Positions 1 through 6,829 of a stretch of DNA of 46,590 bases are shown here, piece after piece. A program made the position numbers and the translations under genes. Within the stretch, counting starts at the first letter, position 1. Each line of letters starts with the position of its first letter. Source of the stretch: Actinomycetota bacterium (GTDB lineage: Bacteria; Actinomycetota; CADDZG01; WHSQ01); assembly GCA_009380005.1 (NCBI GenBank), contig WHSQ01000023.1, positions 1-46,590 on the forward strand, read 5' to 3'. The notes below the pieces were generated by a model. The model did not search any database. It saw only the letters and a program-made list of their open reading frames with translations, and had not been told where the DNA came from.

Positions 1-2
1 AG

Positions 3-713
3 CTCTCGGTGCAGCAGGTCCGGAGCCTCTCGGACTCCGATCTCGTCGTCTTCCTTGGAGCCGGGTTCCAGCCCGCGATCGAGGACGCGGTTTCGGCGCT
101 GAACGAGGACCGAGCCCTGGACGTCCTGGAGGAGATCGACCTCTTGCCAAGGAGCGGAGATCACGAGCACGAGGGTGAAGCCGAACACGAAGGTGGAGAG
201 GAACGGGATCCCCACGTCTGGCTCGACCCCTCGAACATGACGACGATCGCCGAGGCGGTTGCCGCTCGTCTGTCCGAGATCGATCCGGCCCACGCCGAGG
301 CTTACGAGAGCAATGCCGAAGACCTCGCCGCGAGATTGGATGTTCTCGATGCCGAGCTGGCGGACGGTCTGAGTCAATGCGACAGTCGCGACATCGTCAC
401 GAGCCACGCCGCCTTCGGCTATCTGGCGGCACGCTACGACCTCGATCAGGTCAGCATCTCGGGGATCGACCCCGAGGCCGAACCTTCACCCGGGCGTTTA
501 GCGGAGGTCGCCCGCTTCGTGCACGAACATGACGTCTCCGCGATCTTCTTCGAGGAGCTCGTTTCTCCCGCAGTGGCAGAGACGATCGCGAACGAGACCG
601 GAGCCCGCACCGCGATGCTCTCGCCGTTGGAGTCCCGGCCGTCATCGGGCGATTACATCGACGCGATGGAATCCAACCGGGACGAATTGACCAAGGCGCT
701 CGACTGTGGCTGA
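3..713 (+). CDS. znuA: Zinc/manganese ABC transporter substrate-binding protein, 5'-truncated
   Basis: This is the extracytoplasmic metal-binding component of a Zn(II)/Mn(II) ABC importer (cluster A-I, ZnuA/TroA family). The frame is open to the left edge of the window, so the signal peptide, lipobox and first metal-binding His are missing; the GTG at 9 is only the first possible start inside the window. Counting from that GTG, a His- and Glu-rich loop at about residues 51-65 is followed by the DPHVWLDP motif with metal ligand His69, by SHAAFGY with His133, and by FFEE at about 180-183. The acidic and His-rich loop is typical of zinc-specific members. The gene overlaps the next by 8 nt, consistent with a coupled operon. 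Zinc rather than manganese is inferred from the loop and the downstream Zur-like regulator. Confidence 0.9.
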   Translation, partial: LSVQQVRSLSDSDLVVFLGAGFQPAIEDAVSALNEDRALDVLEEIDLLPRSGDHEHEGEAEHEGGEERDPHVWLDPSNMTTIAEAVAARLSEIDPAHAEAYESNAEDLAARLDVLDAELADGLSQCDSRDIVTSHAAFGYLAARYDLDQVSISGIDPEAEPSPGRLAEVARFVHEHDVSAIFFEELVSPAVAETIANETGARTAMLSPLESRPSSGDYIDAMESNRDELTKALDCG

Positions 714-1437
714 GCAGGAGTCGGTCCTCCGGCTGGAGCGGGCGTCGGTCGTCCTTAGCCACCAACACGTGCTTCAGGATGTGGACTTCCGTTTGGCACG
801 GGGAGAGTTCCTGGTCCTTCTCGGCGCGAACGCGTCCGGCAAGACGACCCTCGTCAAGACGCTGCTCGGCCTCATCCCTACGGCATCGGGACGGGCCTAC
901 GTGTTCGGGGAGCCGGTCGAGCGTTTCAACGGCTGGAGCAGGATCGGCTACGTCCCGCAACGGGTCACCGCCGCATCGGCCGTGCCCGCCACGGTGGAAG
1001 AGGTCTTGATGTCCGGGCGGGCGTCCAGGGTGGGCCTGCTGGGTCGTTACGGCAGGGAAGATCGGCTCGCCGTCGATAGGACGTTGGAGCTCGTCGATCT
1101 CGGGGACGCCAGACGATCGCCGGTCGCCAGGCTCTCGGGGGGTCAACAGCAGCGCGTGCTCATCGGGCGCGCCCTGGCTGGCGAACCCGATGTGCTCGTG
1201 CTGGACGAACCCGTCGCGAGCGTAGATCTCGCCCATCAGGAGAGCTTCGCGGGAACGATCGAGATCCTGCTCCGATCCGGCACCTCCATCTTGATGGTGG
1301 CTCACTCCTTGGGGGCCGTTGCGCGGTTGGTGCAGCGGGCCGTGGTGCTGGAGCGAGGGCGCGTGATCCATGATGGCCCGCCCGTCGACCTCAAGCTCGA
1401 GCACGCGCATCATCCCGATATCGGCCGGAGCGCGTGA
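706..1437 (+). CDS. znuC: Zinc/manganese ABC transporter ATP-binding protein
   Basis: This 243-residue ATPase powers the metal importer. Visible motifs are Walker A GANASGKTT (about residues 40-48), the Q-loop YVPQR (Gln85), the ABC signature LSGGQQQR (143-150), Walker B VLVLDEP (163-169) and an H-loop VAHS near 200. Length and motif spacing are normal for ZnuC/MntB ATPases. The GTG start at 706 lies inside the end of znuA, and the stop overlaps the upstream GTG option of znuB, so the three cistrons are very likely co-translated. Substrate identity comes from context only, because the ATPase itself does not discriminate between Zn and Mn. Confidence 0.93.
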   Translation: MAEQESVLRLERASVVLSHQHVLQDVDFRLARGEFLVLLGANASGKTTLVKTLLGLIPTASGRAYVFGEPVERFNGWSRIGYVPQRVTAASAVPATVEEVLMSGRASRVGLLGRYGREDRLAVDRTLELVDLGDARRSPVARLSGGQQQRVLIGRALAGEPDVLVLDEPVASVDLAHQESFAGTIEILLRSGTSILMVAHSLGAVARLVQRAVVLERGRVIHDGPPVDLKLEHAHHPDIGRSA

Positions 1438-1439
1438 GC

Positions 1440-2246
1440 ATGGACATCCTGGGATTCGCCTTCATGCAGCGGGCGCTGGTGGCGGGTGCCTTGGTCGGGA
1501 TCGCTGCGCCGGCGGTGGGGATCTTCATAGTGCAGCGTCGGCTGTCCCTGATGGGGGATGGGATCGGACACGTTGCGTTCGCGGGAGTTGCGGCCGGTTT
1601 GGTCCTGAGCATCTCACCGATACTGTCGGCCTTGGTGTTCGCGATCTGTGGTGCGATCGCGATCGAGCTGCTCCGCAACGATCCGAGAACGCAGAGCGAT
1701 ATGGCGCTCGCGCTCGTCTTCTACGGAGGGATCGCGGGCGGGGTGTTGCTGCTCGGCTTCGGTGACGTGTCGACCATCAACCTTCACTCCTATCTCTTCG
1801 GGTCGGTCGTCACCGTCAGCGACAACGATCTCTGGCTGGTATCGACCGTGGCGGCTTGCGTCGTGGTTCCCTCATTCGCGCTTCGCAAGCACCTTTTCGC
1901 GATCGCCTACGACGAGGAGGTCGCACGCGTATCCGGACTGCCGGTCGTGAGCCTGAACATCGTCGTGGCGCTGCTGGCCGCCTTCGCCATCGCGGCGACG
2001 GCGAAGGTCGTGGGGATCCTGCTCGTCGCGTCGATGCTCGTCCTTCCCGTCGCGGCGGCTCAGCAGGTGACCCGCAGCTTCCGGGCCACGGCCTACGCGA
2101 GCATGGGCTTCGGCGCGGCCGCCGCGGTCGGTGGCTTGGTGATCGCGTTCTACGCCGACGTCTTCCCGGCGGCCACCATCGTGCTCCTGTCCATCCTTGC
2201 CTTCGTGGTGGCCTCACTGCTCTCTCGCACGAGGCTGATCGGATGA
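1440..2246 (+). CDS. znuB: Zinc/manganese ABC transporter permease
   Basis: This is an integral membrane permease of the ABC-3 family and forms the translocation channel for the metal ion. It is almost entirely hydrophobic, with about eight predicted membrane segments, and carries the family landmark GDGIGHVAFAGVAAGL near residues 40-55. An ATG at 1440 preceded by GGAG (1427-1430, 9-nt spacer) is preferred. A GTG at 1434, which overlaps the znuC stop, is the alternative and adds two residues. The product is 268 residues. It sits between znuC and the Zur-like regulator, completing a substrate-binding protein, ATPase and permease set. Confidence 0.92.
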   Translation: MDILGFAFMQRALVAGALVGIAAPAVGIFIVQRRLSLMGDGIGHVAFAGVAAGLVLSISPILSALVFAICGAIAIELLRNDPRTQSDMALALVFYGGIAGGVLLLGFGDVSTINLHSYLFGSVVTVSDNDLWLVSTVAACVVVPSFALRKHLFAIAYDEEVARVSGLPVVSLNIVVALLAAFAIAATAKVVGILLVASMLVLPVAAAQQVTRSFRATAYASMGFGAAAAVGGLVIAFYADVFPAATIVLLSILAFVVASLLSRTRLIG

Positions 2247-2271
2247 AGCGATCGGGAGGATACTGCTGGCG

Positions 2272-2682
2272 ATGAGCAAGCGACGTCCGACACGGCAGCG
2301 AACGGCGATCCTGACCGTTCTCGAGGAAGCCGATTCCTTCCTCAGCGCCCAGGAGCTCTACGACGCCCTCCGCCTCAAGGGTCTCAGCGTCGGTCTGACC
2401 ACCGTCTATCGCAATCTCCAGACGCTGGCGGACAGGAACGAGGTCGATGTTGTGCGGCGGGAGGACGGTGAGTGGATCTACCGTCGATGCGACGCGGACC
2501 AGCACCACCACCATCTGGTCTGTCGTTCATGCGGCCACGCCGTCGAGCTGGCCAACGACGAGCTCGAGTTGTGGACGAAGTCGCTGGCCAGGAAGCATCG
2601 CTTCTCGGAGGTGACGCACGATCTCGAGCTCTTCGGATTATGTCGAGAGTGTTCGACGAGCTCGGCGAACCAGCGTAGGTAG
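2272..2682 (+). CDS. zur: Fur-family transcriptional repressor, probably zinc-responsive (Zur)
   Basis: This 136-residue Fur-superfamily metalloregulator has an N-terminal winged helix (about 1-70, with TRQRTAIL and TTVYRNLQTL) and a C-terminal metal-binding and dimerisation half. The half contains a His cluster at 78-81 and two CxxC pairs, Cys84/Cys87 and Cys124/Cys127, which form the structural zinc site of Fur/Zur proteins. A GGGAGGA ribosome site lies at 2254-2260. It begins 25 nt after znuB in the same orientation, so it probably represses its own importer operon when zinc is plentiful. Zur is favoured over Fur or PerR by this context. The operator would lie upstream of znuA, outside the window. 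Confidence 0.87.
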   Translation: MSKRRPTRQRTAILTVLEEADSFLSAQELYDALRLKGLSVGLTTVYRNLQTLADRNEVDVVRREDGEWIYRRCDADQHHHHLVCRSCGHAVELANDELELWTKSLARKHRFSEVTHDLELFGLCRECSTSSANQRR

Positions 2683-2937
2683 GGCTCGCCGCCGGGCTCG
2701 GCTCTCCCGACGCTCGAAGAGGCCATCCAGCACGAGGCGAAGAGCCGACCCTCGAAGCCGGTTGCCGCGCCGCCGCCGTGCCCCCGCGCCTACCCGGCTG
2801 CAAGGCAAGCAAGCGGAGTCGCTGCGAGCGATCCTGCTTCCACGCGTGATCGTTGCCGAAATAGCGCGCATCGGCTTGAACCGCGCAGCTACCTCCTTCG
2901 TATATCCGACGGAGACCTCATACCTGGGAGGTGTGCC

Positions 2938-3441
2938 ATGCGACGGACTTTGGTGCTGGTCGCTGCTGTGGCGGTTCTGCTGGCGGCCTGTGGAGGCGAT
3001 GAGGGCGAACCCACGGCCGGGGAAGGGCAGGACGCCCAGGAGGGGGCCGCGGCCACCGTCGAGGTGGCCGACAGCGACCTCGGAGAAGTCCTCGTCGACG
3101 GCGAGGGGAACACCCTTTACATGTTCGTGCCCGACGAAGAGGCGAACGGTGAGCCGACCTGTTACGACGACTGTGCAGAGGCTTGGCCTGCGTACGAGGC
3201 GATCGACGAGCCGACCGCGGGCTCGGGCGCAGACCAGTCCATGCTCGCGACCGTCGAACGCAAGGACGGGACCGACCAGGTCACCTACAACGACCTGCCG
3301 CTGTACTACTTCTCCGGGGACGAGGCGGCGGGCGATACCAACGGTCAGGGTCTCAACGAGGTCTGGTGGGTGGTGTCACCTGAGGGGCGGCCGATCAAGG
3401 GCGACCAGGGCGCGAACGGAGACCCGTACGGGATGGGTTAG
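2938..3441 (+). CDS. Lipoprotein with paired secreted repeats of unknown function
   Basis: This is a 167-residue predicted lipoprotein. A basic N-terminus and hydrophobic core lead to the lipobox LLAAC, with Cys18 as the lipidated residue, followed by an acidic, Gly/Glu-rich linker. The mature part carries two copies of the repeat found in the family 'secreted repeat of unknown function' (PF03640, Lipoprotein_15). The first is about residues 55-90 (DGEGNTLYMFVPD, then CYDDCAEAWPAY). The second is about 115-150 (DLPLYYFSGD, then GLNEVWWVVSPEG). The start is well supported by GGGAGG about 8 nt upstream. It stands alone between zur and the convergent mobA. The family is common in actinobacteria and its molecular role is unknown. 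Confidence 0.85.
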   Translation: MRRTLVLVAAVAVLLAACGGDEGEPTAGEGQDAQEGAAATVEVADSDLGEVLVDGEGNTLYMFVPDEEANGEPTCYDDCAEAWPAYEAIDEPTAGSGADQSMLATVERKDGTDQVTYNDLPLYYFSGDEAAGDTNGQGLNEVWWVVSPEGRPIKGDQGANGDPYGMG

Positions 3442-3557
3442 CGCGACGGTCACAGTTGAGGCTAAACGTCGCGACAAGATCTGCTGAGGGTAACGATCCG
3501 AAGACGGCTTGGCTGAAGGGATGGACGTTGCACGTCGCTTCTTCTCGACGTAGGTCG

Positions 3558-4154
3558 TTAGGACGTCCAAGCATCGGTCGCAGCTTTGAGCATCTCCACG
3601 TCTTCGATGCGGTTGAGGTTGAACGCGAAACGTCCGCTGGGATCGGCCGGCCGCCATTGTTCTTCGTCTACGAAACGAACCTTGAGGTCCTCGAGCACAC
3701 GTCTCAAGGAAAGCCGTTCGGTAACTAGTGCGCGTTCCATCAAGGGCAACGCCGACATCGAATAGACAGCGTGCAACGGCTGGGACCCATCACCGGTGAT
3801 CGGCACGACCGCATCCTCGCCCCTATACAACCTGCAGAGGGCCCGGAAGACATCCGGACTCGCGAAAGGCATGTCCGCGGCCAGCACCGCCACCAACTGA
3901 TGAGGTGACGCTCGCATCGCCGCGACTATCCCACTTACCGGCCCTGCGTTCGGAACGATATCGTCGACCTCCGGATATCCGAGATCGCCGAGTCGTCCGC
4001 TGTGGCCGGTCGCCAGTATCACGGGATCGGCGAACGTCTCCAGGCATTGTGCAACATGGACGACTAGGGGCCGCCCTCGCACGTTGAGCAGGGCTTTCTC
4101 GCGCCCCATCCGCTTGCTCTGGCCACCGCAAAGCACGACCCCGCATACGTCCAT
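3558..4154 (-). CDS. mobA: Molybdenum cofactor guanylyltransferase MobA
   Basis: MobA transfers GMP from GTP to molybdopterin to give the guanine-dinucleotide cofactor needed by formate dehydrogenases of the DMSO-reductase family. The 198-residue protein begins with the nucleotide-binding motif LCGGQSKRMGREKALL (residues 8-23), matching the family pattern GGxSxRMGxDK. It also has the metal-binding loop LAADMPFAS with Asp94, and a C-terminal NLNRIEDV typical of MobA. It is transcribed away from moaA, with only about 100 nt between their starts, so the two cofactor genes likely share a regulatory region. The formate dehydrogenase nearby is the obvious client. Confidence 0.92.
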   Translation of the reverse strand: MDVCGVVLCGGQSKRMGREKALLNVRGRPLVVHVAQCLETFADPVILATGHSGRLGDLGYPEVDDIVPNAGPVSGIVAAMRASPHQLVAVLAADMPFASPDVFRALCRLYRGEDAVVPITGDGSQPLHAVYSMSALPLMERALVTERLSLRRVLEDLKVRFVDEEQWRPADPSGRFAFNLNRIEDVEMLKAATDAWTS

Positions 4155-4162
4155 GACGTGAT

Positions 4163-4216
4163 CCTTAACCTAAGGGGGACCGGGCGCTTGGGCCAAGCCG
4201 GGGGGAGGTTCCTCCC
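4163..4216. promoter_or_regulatory. Three short inverted repeats in the mobA/moaA divergent intergenic region
   Basis: Three consecutive dyads fill this short region. They are CCTTA-ACC-TAAGG at 4163-4175, GCTTGG-G-CCAAGC at 4186-4198, and GGGAGG-TT-CCTCCC at 4203-4216. They lie between two divergently read molybdenum-cofactor genes, where operators or RNA structures would be expected. I could not match them to the known Moco RNA motif. The role is inferred from position only. Confidence 0.4.
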
Positions 4217-4258
4217 GATCTGCTACGCGTGAGATTATGTCGTCGAAGGGGGCTCTTG

Positions 4259-5275
4259 ATGACGGAGCGAGGCGTCTCGGACAAACTCGGTCGGCCGCTC
4301 CGAGATCTCAGGATCTCGGTGACAGACCGATGCAACTTTCGCTGCACCTACTGCATGCCGAAGGAGGTCTTCGGCCACGAGTACCAGTTCATGGAGCGGG
4401 CCGAGCTGCTCACCTTCGAAGAGATCGAACGCCTCAGCCGGATCTTCGTTTCCCACGGCGTGGGCAAGGTCCGTCTCACCGGCGGAGAGCCTCTGATCCG
4501 ACGCGATGTGGACCGTCTCGTGGAGATGCTCGCCCGGATACCGGAGATCTCCGATCTCGCGATCACCACCAACGCCTCGCTGCTGGCGTCCAAAGCACAG
4601 AGGCTGAAGGAGGCGGGACTTAGGCGTGTGACCGTCAGCCTCGATGCTCTGGATGACGAAACCTTCAGCGCGATCAACGACGTGGGCTTTCCCGTGGCTC
4701 GGGTACTCGAGGGTATCGAAGAGGCGGCCCAAGTCGGCCTGGGCCCGGTCAAGATCAACTGCGTGGTGAAACGGGGTGTGAACGAGCACGCGGTCCTCGA
4801 CCTGGCCCATCATTTCCGAGGCACCGGTCACATAGTCCGGTTCATCGAATACATGGACGTGGGTACGAGCAACGGGTGGCGCCTCGATGATGTCGTTCCC
4901 GCGCGCGAGATCGTCACGAAGATCCAGGCGGAGATGCCCATCGAGCCCGTTGGCAAGAACTACACGGGAGAGGTCGCCGAACGGTACAGGTATGCCGATG
5001 GATCCGGCGAGATCGGGATCATCGCGTCGGTGACGCAGCCGTTCTGTCAGGCCTGCACTCGGGCACGATTGTCGGCCGACGGGAAGCTGTTCACCTGCCT
5101 TTTCGCTTCTATCGGGCACGACTTGCGGGCGCTATTGAGGAACGGGACTTCGGACGAAGAGATCCACGACGAGATCGGGCGTATCTGGGGTAGGCGTGAT
5201 GATCGCTATTCGGAGATCCGCTCCTCGCAGACCGAGTCTCTGCCACGGGTCGAGATGTCCTACATCGGAGGATGA
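4259..5275 (+). CDS. moaA: GTP 3',8-cyclase MoaA (molybdenum cofactor synthesis)
   Basis: MoaA is a radical-SAM enzyme that, with MoaC, converts GTP to cyclic pyranopterin monophosphate, the first step of molybdenum cofactor synthesis. With the ATG at 4259 the protein has 338 residues. The radical-SAM cluster cysteines are Cys25, Cys29 and Cys32 (CNFRCTYC), and the second 4Fe-4S cluster is held by Cys263, Cys266 and Cys280. The protein ends in IGG, matching the conserved C-terminal GG. This ATG is chosen because a G-rich ribosome site lies just upstream (about 4246-4252); a GTG at 4229 would add ten non-conserved residues. It overlaps the DUF971 gene by 4 nt (ATGA). moaC, moaD/E and moeA are not in the window. 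Confidence 0.94.
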   Translation: MTERGVSDKLGRPLRDLRISVTDRCNFRCTYCMPKEVFGHEYQFMERAELLTFEEIERLSRIFVSHGVGKVRLTGGEPLIRRDVDRLVEMLARIPEISDLAITTNASLLASKAQRLKEAGLRRVTVSLDALDDETFSAINDVGFPVARVLEGIEEAAQVGLGPVKINCVVKRGVNEHAVLDLAHHFRGTGHIVRFIEYMDVGTSNGWRLDDVVPAREIVTKIQAEMPIEPVGKNYTGEVAERYRYADGSGEIGIIASVTQPFCQACTRARLSADGKLFTCLFASIGHDLRALLRNGTSDEEIHDEIGRIWGRRDDRYSEIRSSQTESLPRVEMSYIGG

Positions 5276-5598
5276 CTACACCTCCTCCTCAGAAGGTCGA
5301 CGTCGACCCAGAACGGCTCGTCGTTTCCTGGTCGGACGATCACGTCGGCAACTACGACCTGATCGAGCTCCGGCGCGCATGTTTGTGCGCACAGTGCACG
5401 CAACTGCGTGAAGTTGGGGAGGCGGCGTGGCCTCGCCCCGGCGCGCCTGAGCGGCTCACGGTCGTGGGCGCTGAGCTCATGGGCGCTTGGGGACTCAATC
5501 TGCGCTGGAACGACGGTCACGAAACCGGCGTGTATCCGTGGGAGACGATGTTGGCGTGGTGTGACTGCGAAAGATGTGCCGCTAGGAAGAGGCGGTGA
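5272..5598 (+). CDS. DUF971 / GBBH-like N-terminal domain protein
   Basis: This 108-residue protein consists of a single DUF971 domain (PF06155, similar to the N-terminal domain of gamma-butyrobetaine hydroxylase). The landmarks are a beta-strand start [10 protein letters not shown], the [10 protein letters not shown] segment with closely spaced cysteines at about residues 36-42, the stretch [16 protein letters not shown], and a terminal CDCERC. The cysteine-rich pattern suggests metal or Fe-S binding. DUF971 genes are often found beside mrp-type Fe-S carriers, and here mrp follows tail-to-tail with a 17-nt overlap of coding ends. It is translationally coupled to moaA by an ATGA overlap, tying it to cofactor assembly. 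The exact function is unknown. Confidence 0.82.
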   Translation: MTTPPPQKVDVDPERLVVSWSDDHVGNYDLIELRRACLCAQCTQLREVGEAAWPRPGAPERLTVVGAELMGAWGLNLRWNDGHETGVYPWETMLAWCDCERCAARKRR

Positions 5599-6676
5599 CG
5601 TTTAGAACCGGCAGTGAGATGCGGCTCGGCGCCATCTGCAGCAAGCTCCCGGCGACCTTCTCGATCGAGCGGGCGGCTTCCGACTCGGGGTCCGATCCGA
5701 CGATCGGCTGGCCCACGTCGCCGCCCTCGCGCAGCTCCGGCATCAGCGGGATCTGACCCAGGAGCGGCACACCTAACTCCTGCGAGAGAAGCTGGCCCCC
5801 GCCGGAGCCGAAGATCTCGTAGCGGTAGCCGTCACGCCCGGTGAACCAACTCATGTTCTCGATAACGCCGGACACGGTGAGATTGACCCTGCGGGCCATG
5901 TATGCGGCGCGCTGCGCTACGCGCTGCGCGGCGGGCTGTGGAGTGGTGACGACCACCACCTCCGTCGCCGGAAGGAACTGCGCCATGGTCAGCGAGACAT
6001 CGCCGGTACCGGGAGGCATATCGATCACGACGATATCGGGGTTGTCCCAAAAGACGTCTGTAACGAATTGGGTGAGGGCTTTGTGCAGCATCGGCCCTCT
6101 CCAGATGACCGGATTGTTCTCGGAGGCGAAGAAACCGATCGAGATCACGGTGACACCGTGGGCTTCGGGGGGGATGATCATCCGGTCGATGACGACCGGC
6201 TTACGGTCGATCCCGATCATGCGTGGGATCGAGAAGCCGTAGACGTCCGCGTCGATGATCGCGACCCGCTTACCTCGCCTGGCGAGCGCCACTGCCAGGT
6301 TCGTGGAGATCGAGGATTTGCCCACTCCGCCCTTACCCGACGACACCGCGACGACGCGGGAGCGAGAGAAGGCTTCGGGAACCGATGAGGGCCCGTCACC
6401 ATGCAGCTTCGTGCGCAAAGTGGCTCGCTGATCGTCGGTCATCGAGGTGAAGTCGACGAACACGTGGTCGACGCCGAGGGAGCGCACCGCGGCGGTGACG
6501 TCCTCGTGGATCTTGGCCTTGAGCGGGCAGCCGGGCACCGTCAGCGCGATCGAAACGCGGACCCCGCCGGGGTCCACCACGACCCCTCGGACCATGTCGA
6601 GCTCGGTGATCGGGCGGTGCAGCTCGGGATCCTCGACCCGAGCGAGTGCCTCACGAACGTCGGTGTCGGTCGGCAC
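5582..6676 (-). CDS. mrp: Mrp/ApbC-family Fe-S cluster carrier ATPase
   Basis: This P-loop ATPase of the Mrp/NBP35 family is thought to carry or insert Fe-S clusters into apoproteins. An N-terminal DUF59/MIP18 domain (about 1-85, with DPELHRPITELDMV and GCPLK) is followed by the ATPase domain. The deviant Walker A is SSGKGGVGKSS near residue 113, with DADVYGFSIPRM and DMPPGTGDV downstream. The CxxC that holds the bridging cluster in many Mrp/ApbC proteins is absent: the matching segment reads WFTGRDGYRYEIFGSGGG. Actinobacterial Mrp proteins commonly lack it. The GTG at 6676 (364 residues) is preferred for its upstream GGGGGAAGG; a TTG at 6688 is also possible. It converges on DUF971 and diverges from the formate dehydrogenase operon, whose subunits need several 4Fe-4S clusters. 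Confidence 0.87.
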   Translation of the reverse strand: MPTDTDVREALARVEDPELHRPITELDMVRGVVVDPGGVRVSIALTVPGCPLKAKIHEDVTAAVRSLGVDHVFVDFTSMTDDQRATLRTKLHGDGPSSVPEAFSRSRVVAVSSGKGGVGKSSISTNLAVALARRGKRVAIIDADVYGFSIPRMIGIDRKPVVIDRMIIPPEAHGVTVISIGFFASENNPVIWRGPMLHKALTQFVTDVFWDNPDIVVIDMPPGTGDVSLTMAQFLPATEVVVVTTPQPAAQRVAQRAAYMARRVNLTVSGVIENMSWFTGRDGYRYEIFGSGGGQLLSQELGVPLLGQIPLMPELREGGDVGQPIVGSDPESEAARSIEKVAGSLLQMAPSRISLPVLNVTASS

Positions 6677-6829
6677 CCCTTCCCCCAATCAATACAAGCA
6701 AATCTGCATTCGCCTCATCCGGCGGAGCGAAGCCAGAAGTGTAATATGCAAAATCGAAATGGTGGTCTTTGAGTAGACGAAGGGCCGCTGCTCGGGGCCG
6801 CCCCTATGAACAGGGGGGGATGGGTCGCC

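Noticed and set aside
2683-2937. tRNA-Sec or another RNA gene between zur and the lipoprotein gene
   Set aside because: A TCGGCTCT/AGAGCCGA pair (2698-2705 with 2741-2748) is present, but no T-arm, anticodon TCA loop or acceptor stem can be formed. No tRNA-Sec was found anywhere in the window.
4155-4258. Moco riboswitch upstream of moaA
   Set aside because: The region is too short and the three small dyads do not match the known Moco RNA architecture as I recall it; kept only as an unassigned regulatory region.
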